A DNA stretch of 64,000 nt from assembly GCA_964017045.1 (NCBI GenBank), contig OZ024794.1:27660315-27724314 (forward strand). The letters run 5' to 3'. The notes under the pieces are model-generated. The model had not been told where the DNA came from. It saw only the letters and a list, made by a program, of their open reading frames with translations, and ran no database searches. This DNA is from Omphiscola glabra. Lineage: Eukaryota; Mollusca; Gastropoda; Lymnaeidae. A program made the position numbers and the translations under genes. This document shows, piece after piece, positions 11,777-21,426 of the stretch (its first letter is position 1; the number at the start of each line of letters is the position of its first letter).

Positions 11777-12384
11777 TGGTGTCTAATTGTCGAGACGACG
11801 CAGTTCTTGTGTTGTTGCTATGCTGCTGACAGCGAATCCCACGCACCAGATTGCCTTTTCATTTCATGACAAAAGCTGTTATGACATACGTAGACAGCAA
11901 TGTTGTATGTAACGTATATTGTTACGCAAATTCTTTTTTAAAAAAAAAGTTAAATTCTTACCGGCATTATATGTCATTAGTGTTAATAGAAAAAGGAATG
12001 GACGAACTGTTTTAATTTAAATGTATAGTTTTGTTGACGATAAAACTTCCAAGGATGTAATGGTTAACACAGGTTGGGTGAGTCAAAATTGGCGTCGTGG
12101 AGAGAATTTGCCAATATCCACTTTTTACATTAAAAAAAAATTGGTCTTGTCCAGGTTCAGCTCATTATATTTCTTATTCGCGGAAAGCCTTATGTGGTAG
12201 GTGCAGAGGTTAGTGTCGAAGGCATGTGTGTGAGCTTCAATGAACCTAATGCTATCATTAATATAATGACATAGTCCCGAATGTCCTCGTTTGCTCGTCT
12301 TTTCAATATAGTGTACGTTTGAAAAGATGCTGAAAACATACCATCAAACTCTCATGGTAAATTTGCCCCGTTCACTGTGAACTT
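11777..12384. other. Unassigned stretch
   Basis: No gene, exon or repeat recognised. Confidence 0.4.
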
Positions 12385-12680
12385 CACACCATCAAAGTTC
12401 CCTCAAATTTTTTAATGAACGCACTATTCTTTGTGGTTTAAAATAGTGCGTTCATTCAAAAAAAAAAATTGACGAAAATTTGATCGTGTGAACTGAGCAT
12501 AAGCGTCAGTTCACACGATCAAATTTCGCGTCAAATTGTTGAATGAGCACACTATTTTGTGCGTGGTTTCTTTTTTGGGGAATTTGATCAAATAGTAATT
12601 TGAAAGTTTTGACAAGGCTTCATACACGAATTGAATCAAATGCTTGAAGTAAAATTTGATCGTGTGAACCGACCCTTAGC
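12385..12680. mobile_element. Related inverted-repeat elements with GTTCACACGATCAAAT ends
   Basis: Two adjoining inverted-repeat units. The first (about 12385-12500) has GAACGCACTATT facing AATAGTGCGTTC and ends AAAATTTGATCGTGTGAACT. The second (about 12506-12680) begins CAGTTCACACGATCAAATTT and ends AAATTTGATCGTGTGAAC. The internal GAACGCACTATT and GACGAAAATTTGATCG phrases are shared with the 302-bp palindromes and with 43866-44030, so the families appear related. The exact ends are uncertain. Confidence 0.55.
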
Positions 12681-12754
12681 GTCATGACCACCTTATGTAT
12701 TGGTTCCGGCATTTTCGGCCGACTGTAGAGCAGTTGTTTCTTTCTCGTGGAAGG

Positions 12755-12818
12755 GTGGCGGTAAAAGTATTGGTGGCGGTAAAAGTATTGGTGGCGGTAA
12801 AAGTATTGGTGGCGCTAA
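12755..12818 (+). repeat. Short tandem repeat, 18-bp unit
   Basis: GTGGCGGTAAAAGTATTG starts at 12755, 12773 and 12791, with a partial fourth unit. Confidence 0.9.
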
Positions 12819-12889
12819 GTCTAGCTACGCGACTGACTCAAAAATGTAATTGTGGTCCAATTCATTAAAGAGAAACTTTAAAAAAAAAA

Positions 12890-13190
12890 TGGTTACCGGA
12901 AATTTGATCGAAAGAAATTTCGTCGACGGAAAATTGATCGAACGGAAATTTGATCGAACGGAAATTTGGTCGAATCTTTTTTTCAGTTCAGACGTTAAAA
13001 TTTTCGTCAAATTTCTTTTTGAACGCACTATACTATATAGTAAAGCAAAATAATGCGCTGAAAAAGAAATTTGGCGCACAATTTTAACGTATAAACTAAA
13101 AAAAAGATTCGACCAAATTTCCGTTCGATCAAATTTCCGTCGATCAATTTTCTGTCGACGAAATTTCTTTCGATCAAATTTCCGGATACG
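12890..13190. mobile_element. ~301-bp palindromic element, copy 2
   Basis: Same structure as 11467-11768 in the opposite orientation: left end GGTTACCGGAAATTTGATCG and right end CGATCAAATTTCCGGATACG. It inserted in an A run, so the flanking duplication is an uninformative stretch of A on both sides. The minus-strand frame across it (12825-13250) is an artefact of the palindrome. Confidence 0.85.
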
Positions 13191-13454
13191 GAAAAAAAAA
13201 ATATGTTTAACCCACGCTGATGTTAAACACTCTTTGATTTGTCTTCCCATGAGAAATCTAAACAGATGGAATGAAGGATTTTTAGAAGAGTTTTATGTAT
13301 GGAAGAGCTTTTTTTTTTATAATTTAATACATGTTCATGTATTGTAACAACATTAAACTTGAACCGCTCTCCAAAATCGTCGGTGAGAGCTATTAAAGGA
13401 GTTCTGAGCACTGCATCGAGTCGTCTTTAATAACTTCAAGTGTGAGCAAGTGTG

Positions 13455-13485
<31 letters not shown>

Positions 13486-14330
13486 CACGATCGATTTTTG
13501 CTACCTGGTATTGTTTTATGCGCCGTAAGGAAACGCAACACTCTCCAACGACGGTGGAAGACGGAAGTAGATCTTCTGATATAGGATTATTGATAAAAAG
13601 TTGTGTTTTTTTTTTTTTTTTCAATTTAATGCTTAAAGTGGACACAATGACAGGTTTAAATTGCGCGGTTCACGTCATGAAGTGGTCTTCCGGTTTTTGT
13701 CGGGAAATGCCATTCAAGGCGATACTCATGAAGTTATTTATAACCCAACGAAAAATTTCGAAAGCTATTGAATGCTTTAGAATTTTAGATGACGTTTTAC
13801 CCTCAAAGAAACGAATATTACGTTTTGAATATGTAACATGAATTACTATAACTTTGATCCACATATTTAAAAAAAATAATTGTGTAGCTTTCATTAAGTA
13901 TACAAAACATGTTTTTTTTTTTAAATAGTTAGCTTAAACATTTTTAATACATGTTATGTTTTTTGCTTGTTTTTTTTAAACTTAAACACTTGGCATGTGG
14001 CAATTTTATCAAAGAGGCCAGTATTTCAAATTATATTTTTTTTTTAGTTTTAATTACTAAGTCTTTCTAATAAATAAAAGATTTTTGCAAAAAAGACAGA
14101 AAATTTTTTAATTAGATAATATATTACCATACATTACAAGCAGTGCCAGATTTTCGTATATACGATAACTAAGCTACATCTTAGGGTCTCAAAATCTGCC
14201 AGCTATAATTTTTTTAAAATTTTCTTTGACCACCTCATGTAATTTCAAACGGTCGGGGGCTCTGGACTTTTTCTTAGCTTATGGCCTCAGCAAGTCTAAA
14301 TTCGACCCTGCTAATAAATTGGGGACTGAC
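13191..14330. other. AT-rich stretch, probably intron 1 of the RasGRF-like gene
   Basis: Lies 3' of the minus-strand exon at 14331-14600 and should be intronic if that exon belongs to an active gene. It holds a ~27-base A run (about 13459-13485) and several T runs but no second exon that I could recognise. Confidence 0.45.
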
Positions 14331-14600
14331 CTGTTTCTCGGTTTCTCTCCCTTTAATAGCCGCGGGAGCGATGATTCTGTCGCAGTAGCTTCCCTCTAAG
14401 AGCGCCACACCGGAAGGCCGAGCGGACATTTCGTTTTCGTAGTAGAACAGCACGTTCTGGTACAGCACGAAGTACCTCTGCTGCCACTTGCCCATGTCCG
14501 TGCTTCTCTTGTACAGGTAGCCGCACATGGTGTTCTCGACCTTCGCCTTGTTGGCCAGGTACAGTAACTGACCCTCGCTGATTCGTATGTTTTTCTGCAT
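14331..14600 (-). CDS. RasGRF-like guanine-nucleotide exchange factor, first coding exon
   Basis: RasGRF proteins are calcium/calmodulin-responsive exchange factors that activate Ras and Rac GTPases at membranes. This exon encodes 90 residues starting MQKNIRISEG, closely resembling the start of vertebrate RasGRF1/2, then entering the N-terminal PH domain at about residue 26 (CGYLYKRS, then KWQQRYFVLYQNVLFYYE, then RPSGVALLEG). The ATG at 14598-14600 is preferred: an in-frame TGA lies a few codons upstream with no other ATG between. The exon stops after the CAG codon at 14331, followed on the minus strand by GTCAGT, a good 5' splice donor in phase 0. The rest of the PH, IQ, DH, second PH and Cdc25-type catalytic domains are not visible and should lie to the left, beyond the window. 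There is no stop or frameshift. It could also be a retained fragment of a related PH-domain gene, but the match to RasGRF at both ends of the exon makes that unlikely. Confidence 0.88.
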
Positions 14601-15159
14601 GACTGGGGCCAGAGTCACAGCTGTGGTCGATCAACATAGGGTATATCCGATATCTTGAGGCCAGCGTTCATAGAGTTTGAGTGAGCAAGTACTAGACGAC
14701 CACAGGCGTTGCGAAAAATAAAAACTTGATTAAGAATACCTCGTATTCCTGGAAATTTCAAACCTTGAGCTTTTCTTGAATATCCGTTTTTTTTTTTAAG
14801 CCAGCGAAGAATTCGCCCACACAAAGTAATGAATTTGGAAATAATGGCTTAACTAAACCAAAATGTTTAGACGTGAGTCGGTCACATGACAATTAAGGAT
14901 GCAACTGTTTTAGAACCGGGCGTCCACCTTCTAACAACGAGTGGATGTTTGCGTTACTATCCAGGGCAGTGGATAATTTTCAGAAGCATGCGTATGTTAG
15001 TTCCTCGGGGGACCTGAAATATTAGCAATGAATATTGAACATGACTGTAGTGAACAAATAAACAAATCTAATGATTGCATTTTAAAATGTAAAAAAAAAA
15101 TGGAAATGGGTAAAGTGACTGAGTCATTTTACAGAATCATTGATCAAAGCTATTGAACA
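14601..15159 (-). other. 5' flank of the RasGRF-like exon
   Basis: Presumably 5' untranslated sequence or upstream intron of the minus-strand gene. No TATA box or splice acceptor could be fixed. No repeat recognised. Confidence 0.35.
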
Positions 15160-15460
15160 GAACCGTTTAACAGAGCCGTTGAACAGAGCCACTGAACAGA
15201 GTAATTGAACGGAGCTATCAAACAGAGTAATTGAACGGAGCCATCAAACAGAGTCATTGACCAGAGCCATTGAACAGAGCCATTGAACGGGCAATCAAAA
15301 AGAGACATTGACCAGAGCCAATGGGTAGAGTGAGTCATTGAACAAAGCTATTGGGCCAGAACCATTCAACAAAGCCATTGAATGGAGACAAAAAGATTCA
15401 CTGAACAGAGCAACTGAACAGAATCATTTACCAGAGCTATCGAATAGAGTCTTTGAATAG
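15160..15460 (+). repeat. Degenerate minisatellite, ~13-bp unit
   Basis: Repeats of AGCCATTGAACAG and variants (AGTAATTGAACGG, AGCCATCAAACAG) with irregular indels, about twenty units. Confidence 0.85.
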
Positions 15461-15811
15461 AGCAGATTCGGTGCCTGTAAATGGACAGATGTACCGCAAT
15501 TCACATGGGTGCATATATGAAGGTGGCGGACACTAAAATCTCCGTAACACTCAGAGGTACATAGCAGATCTCCAGTAAGGCCTTTGCAGATGATGTTTTA
15601 CAGAAACCTCTTGAGACCGGGTGTGGGGCCCGATGAGTATCCGAGCACGTCGCTCAATATCCCCAATGGATAAACTAGTCCATTTTAACATGTGTCAAAA
15701 GTATACAAACACGACAATAAGCTAGATATATATAATGATAACTTTTTGTATTTTGAAATTTAATACTAAACATTCCATAACACATTTCTTTTTTTTGTCT
15801 AGTTCTTTATC

Positions 15812-16170
15812 AATTTCTCCAAGTGATTCACTGGGTCAATGTGTCACCAAGTGGTTCACTAGGTCAATGTCTCCAAGTGGTTCACTAGGTCAATGTCTAC
15901 AAGTGGTTAACTAGGCCAATGTCCACAAGTGGTTCAATCGGTCAATGTCTTCAAGTGGTTCACTAGGCCAATGTCTTCAAGCGGTTGAATGTCTCCAAGT
16001 GGTTCACTAGGCCAATGTCTCCAAGTGGTTCACTGGGCCAATGTCTACAAGTGGTTTATTAGGCCAATGTCTCCAAGTGGTTGACTAGGCCAATGTCTCC
16101 AAGTGGTTCACTAGGCCAATGTCTACAAGTGGTTCACTAGGCCATGTCTCTCATTGGTAGACTAGATACA
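15812..16170 (+). repeat. Minisatellite, 26-bp unit
   Basis: Units of the form AAGTGGTTCACTAGGCCAAT followed by GTCTAC or GTCTCC. Landmarks at 16023 and 16049 are 26 bp apart. About thirteen units, the first ones more diverged. Confidence 0.9.
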
Positions 16171-16469
16171 ATGTACATACATTTGGAAAACAAAATTTCT
16201 GAAATGATACTTTTTGTTTTATTGAATCGTGATCATTTTCTATCAATTTCCTCCAAGACCATAGGACCCAAACTTCGAAGATGTACTGACCACAAACATT
16301 AAGAGCAATGTACATGTAAACCAGTTATAGACCCATTGTTCCAGATTCACAATACTTTCTAGCTTTAGGGATTTCAGCTGGAAAAGACGTTTCTGTATTC
16401 ACGTGCTTTACAATGGATTTTTTCGTATTCCAGGGGATTTCCAATAATAATATCATATTGTTCCTTTAG

Positions 16470-16594
16470 ACGTTAGAAATAACGAAGACCTTGAGAAGAA
16501 GAAAGTTTTTAATGCACCTGGGGTGAAATTCAAACTGAGCTATTATCAAAGGACACCATGTCGGTTTTATGGTACCAATCTGCCTCAAAATATG
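16470..16594 (+). CDS. Possible internal exon of an unidentified gene
   Basis: A 125-bp segment preceded by TTGTTCCTTTAG (good pyrimidine-rich acceptor) and followed by GTAAGT (consensus donor). Starting with two bases of a split codon, it reads as 41 open codons including VRNNEDLEKKKVFNAPGVKF and later TPCRFYG, ending phase 0 after ATG. The composition is protein-like (Lys/Glu, aromatic and Cys residues), unlike the AT-rich surroundings. I do not recognise the family. It is on the opposite strand to the RasGRF exon about 1.9 kb away, so it would be a different, divergently oriented gene. No partner exon was found with confidence. An acceptor-like site near 17991 would continue the phase but reaches a stop after eleven codons. 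Confidence 0.4.
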
Positions 16595-16800
16595 GTAAGT
16601 TTATTGAAAAACGTGTTTTGTGTAATCGAAACCAGCTACTCATGAAGAAATTGCATCGAATGCTTTCCACTTTCTACGTATAAAGAATGGATTCTGTAAC
16701 CCTGTACTCTGGCCATTATTGTGTATCAGTACAAAAATAGAATACATCCTCTGTTACAACTCATCCACGACTTTGTTGTCATAATGGAATCGGTGTATTC

Positions 16801-16870
16801 TTCTTCTTCTACATTTTGAGGGCCCACGATCAATGTATTGATCATTCTGGCTCCTAAGTTTCAGAGGGTA
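16801..16870 (+). repeat. Dispersed repeat with GATCAAT-palindrome, copy B
   Basis: TTCTTCTTCTACATTTTGAG, then GGGCCCACGATCAATGTATT and GATCATTCTGGCTCCTAA. It matches 4920-5015 in the opposite orientation. Confidence 0.6.
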
Positions 16871-17214
16871 TTCGCGATGTAACTCTGCATGGTTGTACAT
16901 AATGGATATTCTTTATAAGTCTACTTCTCTTGGAAGAGACACTCACTCTCCCACCTAAGACTAAAAGAAGAAAAAAGCTTTGTTCATCAGCTGAAGTCGT
17001 ATGATCGAAGTTGAGGGAGTAATCGCTGAAAACAATTAGTTTTTACTCCAAATCCCCGGGATACTGATTGTAAATCTGTTATAAGACAACACTTTAATTT
17101 ACCCATTAGGTGACATTTTAGTAATACACGTTATTTAATTGGTGTTATTAAGTTTTACAAGTTCCATCCTTCTTTAAGTATTTCTGTACGTCATAATGTG
17201 TTTAACGTTGCGTG

Positions 17215-17842
17215 TGTGGCAAGAAGTGGGGAATGGTAAAACGTGGTGTGTGGTAAAACGTGGTGTGTGGTAAAACGTAGTGTGGTAAATGGGTGTGTGT
17301 GGTAAAATGTGGTTTGTGGTAAAACGTGGTGAGTGGTAAAACGTGGTGTGGGGTAAAACGTGGTGTCTGGTAAAACGTGGTGAGTGGTAAAACGTGGTGA
17401 GTGGTAAAACGTGGTGTGTGGTAAAACGTTGTGAGTGGTAAAACGTGGTGAGTGGTAAAATGTGGTGAGTGGTAAAACGTGTGTGGTAAAACGTGGTGTG
17501 TGGTAAAACGTGGTGAGTGGTAAAACGTGGTGTGTGGTATAACGTGCTGTGTGGTAAAACGTGGTGAGTGGTAAAACGTGGTGAGTGGTCAAACGTGGTG
17601 AGTGGTAAAACGTGGTGTGTGGTAAAACGTGGTGAGTGGTAAAACGTGGTGAGTGGTAAAACGTGGTGTGTGGTAAAACGTGGTGAGTGGTAAAACGTGG
17701 TGTGTGGTAAAACGTGGTGAGTGGTAAAACGTGGCGAGTGGTAAAACGTGGTGTGTGGTAAAACGTGGTGTGTGGTAAAACGTGGTGAGTGGTAAAACGT
17801 GGTGAGTGGTAAAACGTGGTAAAAGTTGGTGCGTGGTGGACT
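17215..17842 (+). repeat. Minisatellite, 17-bp unit
   Basis: About 36 units of GTGGTAAAACGTGGTGA and its GTGGTAAAACGTGGTGT variant. The A/T variants at the last position are interleaved. Frames across it (for example 17191-17592, minus) are repeat artefacts. Confidence 0.95.
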
Positions 17843-17849
17843 AGTTTAC

Positions 17850-18406
17850 CCGGCTAACCAACCACCAATGTAAAATAGTTTATTTCTAGAGAGCAAATCA
17901 GCTCTATAATAACAAATTAATTATTAACACAACCAGGTTGTCAAGGTGATCCATTATCCTCACGTTTAACAGTCTTTTTTTCTTAAAAAAAGAATATCCT
18001 GGAACTATTCTTGACCTCCTGGTATTGAGAGCAACCTCAGATGACGCACTGAAAGTGTTGCAGGAGGACAGCAGTTGGCACGCTCACCGGGCGTGTGCCG
18101 AGAGATCCTCAGACATGAGCCGGGATGTGACTATCCATCAAGTCCACCGTCTCCCCTGACCTGTCCACCCCTCTCGTGGGCCTCTCGGCTACTGCTGCTG
18201 CAGTCTACTTTCATAGTCACACGCCAGGCCCTGGGGACAGAAATACAGATTTTAGACACGGTAATCTGTGGGGCGATGCCGTGTGCTTTCGATATGTGGT
18301 GTGTGTGAGTCTAGTGTGTGTGTGGGGGGGAGATTAATCTTTTGGGAATGGGGTGTGTGGCTAATTCGAGATGAGGTGAGAAATGGACAAGGAGTGAAAG
18401 TTGTAT
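17850..18406 (+). other. Unassigned stretch with open frames
   Basis: From about 17992 to 18159 the plus strand is open for about 55 codons with balanced composition (includes LDLLVLRATSDDALKVLQED). It is preceded by a weak acceptor-like tract and ends in TGA without a clear donor. It could be exon sequence or chance. Confidence 0.2.
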
Positions 18407-18545
18407 TCAGGGCAGTGAATGCTGTACTGAAGTAAACAATAGGATGGTTGGACTGAGTTATATCTAAAGAGGAGGACAGGACAGAGAATGCTGTACTGAA
18501 GTAAACAATAGGATGGTTGGCCTGAGTTACATCTAAAGCGTAATA
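18407..18545 (+). repeat. Tandem duplication, 69-bp unit, two copies
   Basis: GAATGCTGTACTGAAGTAAA at 18417 recurs at 18486, each followed by CAATAGGATGGTTGG and TATATCTAAAG or TACATCTAAAG. Confidence 0.9.
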
Positions 18546-19850
18546 CACGTCACCAAATTGTCAACAAAGGACGTATCGGCTAAAAGCCCTCCTCTCTTTA
18601 TCAGACAGAAGCATCAAACAAACATATACATCTTTGTATTAATGAAACGATACATAGCGTCTAATAGTATTCCCAACGCTTTACTTTGAACCAATCCTCT
18701 TTATTCATATTTTATGCCTGGTTCAGAGTTTTCGATTTTGTTTTACTTTTTTTTTTTACTTTTTTTTTTTAATTGCTAGAAATTTTTACAAATACATATT
18801 TCGATTTTTTTAACACAATTCTATTTGTAAAGTCTACGGTTCACGGAATGTTACAGAGCTGAAATCCGGCTAACATAATAATCTACAGCAATCCTGTTGA
18901 TCAACACTGTATCTGTGTCCACAAACAATGTTATGCATGTTGTATGATTTGTTGATATTCTATAGCTCCGTTATTGCATTTCTAATCCTACACCATGTGA
19001 ATATATAGATATATATGTATATGTGGGGATAGCGGTAAGTCTCTATCTTCTGACATGCTATTGCCGGAAAAAATAACTGTTTTAGTCACAGAGATCCGTG
19101 CTTTGACTTGCCTCATTAACAATTTCAAGCCAACTTGTTTATACTTGTATCGGTTCTATCATTTAATCCTAATATACTAAAGTAAAAAATCATCATAGAA
19201 AATGTAAAAGAGCCTTTAAAATGTAATAGATTTAGGGAGAACAATCAAATAAAGGGTCACAAAACTTAATTTTGTTTTTCCTAAAAATAAATATGCTGTC
19301 TGGCAATAGCTTCATAACACGTCTCATTAAAATATTTCATCCACTAACATAAAATCTGCAACCGGAAGTAGTTACTAAATATTTACGTCCATATTATTTT
19401 ACGATTCAAAGCTATCAATCTATAAAACAGCGCATCACAATTTCAACCGCATGATTATTTAATGGTCGTAAAAATAATCTATGCGAAGATGAACGAGGAA
19501 TAAAAACGCCACTGAGGCATGCATGCTAGGACAGAAAAATGAGTGTCCTCAAGGAAACAACTTGAAAATTATGGTCACCGTTTTGAAGACCAAGTCAATC
19601 ATTTTAAAAAAAACAACTCGTGAAATAAAAAAAAATTAACACGATTTTTTATTTTTATTTATAAGATTAATATGACACTGCAGCAACTTTAATTTAAGTT
19701 GATGACATTTATTGAATTTATTTTTTTCTTTATTTTTCGGGTTTTTAAAAAAAAAAATTAAATTAATAAAAATTGAAATTTCTTAAATTAGCTTTTTGAA
19801 TGTGCCAAAAAACTTCTAAACAATAGTTTCGAGCGCGGACGTACGCCGCC
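18546..19850. other. AT-rich stretch without recognised gene
   Basis: No exon, repeat array or transposon end could be supported. Confidence 0.4.
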
Positions 19851-20146
19851 CATTGTCGCTTCTAAACCCACGAAGAAGGATTATATTTTCTACTCGAATC
19901 GCGAAACATCTCTTTCTTTGAAAACTCTGTGTTCAGTTACGGCGACTTCGAAATCGCAGCCACAACAACGCGACAATCCACAATACAACAAAAGCTCACA
20001 ATTTCAGGAATAACACCTACGAAGGAAATAAAAAGGATTAATCCAACTCCGTTGAATGCCCCGCACTTGGGAACACAACACAACTCCCTTTGTCGTCTGC
20101 CGAGTGGAGGAGATTCGACGTTTTAATACAACACAAGGGGGAAAAA

Positions 20147-20224
20147 ATGATATCGCCGGCGGCAGCAGCAGCAGCAGCACCAAACCACCACCACCACCAC
20201 CAGCAGCAGCCGCAGAAGCTCGTG
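20147..20224 (+). CDS. Possible first coding exon with Ala, His and Gln runs
   Basis: The ATG at 20147 has A at -3 and opens a 26-codon frame with seven Ala, five His and three Gln in runs, then PQKLV. It ends phase 0 at 20224, followed by GTATGT, a good donor. The ~300 bp upstream are less AT-rich and contain many CpG, as expected for a 5' untranslated region. Short homopolymer runs like these are common near the start of animal transcription factors, but no domain is present to name one. All three frames are open here. An upstream ATG at 20056 in another frame (weak context, T at -3) would give Ser, Pro and Ala runs instead, so the frame is not certain. Confidence 0.4.
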
Positions 20225-20904
20225 GTATGTCGATTGGAGTGCACTCGTAACACCGAGTCGATACCTGACTTGCTTACAGTGGCGGTTTAATGTTGCGCTC
20301 TCTTGTTGGTCTACAATGGATAGCCCCCCCCCCCCCCCCACCCCCACCCCTTTTCTCCCATCTCCCGTTGTTGTAATTTGTTGTAAACCTCATGAAGATA
20401 GGACAGAGAGCTTAATTTTCACAGAATTCTGGGTTGGAGCGTATGGGCAGAATGAAAGAGCCTTTTTTTTCTTTTTTTCTTTTTTTATAATTAAAAAAAG
20501 GCTTTGGGGGGGGGGGGCAAGTTTTCTTTGCAGCGCCGTTTCAGGTATTAAGATATGTTTTTTGTTACAGTCACCTCATTGAAGGAGAACATTTTTTTCC
20601 ACTAGTGTTTATTCTCAACAACGTTCATTTTATTCTCAAGCATGCGCGTGAACACTTTTCAAGCATGAGATCGAGTTGCAAAACGATATCTTTTCTACAT
20701 TCATGTTTTACATAGTAATCTTCATGCCTGTCTATGGCAAGATTATTTATTCTCAAATTTTGACTGCCTCTCCCATTCCCGGTACATAAACGTAAAAGTG
20801 AAACCAAGGCCTAGCCGGGGTCTGGGGTATCTTGAGACCATACATCTTAGTTCGATTCCGGGTTTTAGAATTCAGGCGGTATTTAAACACGACGAGAAAT
20901 GAGG

Positions 20905-21205
20905 TCCAACCCATAGAACCAGTAGCGTCCAACCCATAGAACCAGTAGCGTCCAACCCATAGAACCAGTAACGTCCAACCCATAGAACCAGTAGCGTCCA
21001 ACCCATATAACCAGTATCGTCCAACCCATAGAACCAGTAGCGTCCAACCCATAGAACCAGTAGCGTCCAACCCATAGAACCAGTAGCGTCCATCCCATAG
21101 AACCAGTAGCGTCCAACCCATAGAACCAGTAGCGTCCAACCCATAGAACCAGTAGCGTCTAACCCATAGAACCAGTAGCGTCCAACCCATAGAACCAGTA
21201 GCGAT
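20905..21205 (+). repeat. Minisatellite, 23-bp unit
   Basis: About thirteen units of GTCCAACCCATAGAACCAGT followed by AGC, very uniform. Minus-strand frames rich in Trp/Gly/Leu (20753-21438) arise from it and are not genes. Confidence 0.95.
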
Positions 21206-21271
21206 AGTAAAGAAAAAAAAATAAATATAGTTGAAAGATTCATATCTGTAATGGCATGTAACTCTAGCCAG

Positions 21272-21418
21272 CAGTGGCGTAGCGAGCTTAACTCGCGCCC
21301 GGGGCACAATACCTTCGAAAACCATACAATATTATATGTAAAAGATACCATTTGGCGCCCCTTTGTGGGTAGCGCCCGGTGCATGATGCCCCCCTTGCCC
21401 CCCCTCACTACGCCACTG
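21272..21418. mobile_element. hAT-type MITE with CAGTGGCGTAGCGAG ends
   Basis: Starts CAGTGGCGTAGCGAG and ends CTCACTACGCCACTG, near-perfect 15-bp inverted termini. The interior has paired GCGCCCGGGG-like blocks as in the CAGRGGCGTAGC family. The 8-mers either side do not match, so the target duplication has decayed or is absent. Confidence 0.75.
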
Positions 21419-21426
21419 CAAATACG

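Noticed and set aside
13452..13841. 129-codon frame starting in a poly-A run
   Set aside because: Lysine and phenylalanine runs are homopolymer translations and the remainder shows no family.
20840..20870. tRNA T-arm-like GTTCGATTCC
   Set aside because: No acceptor stem, anticodon arm or A box at the needed distance.
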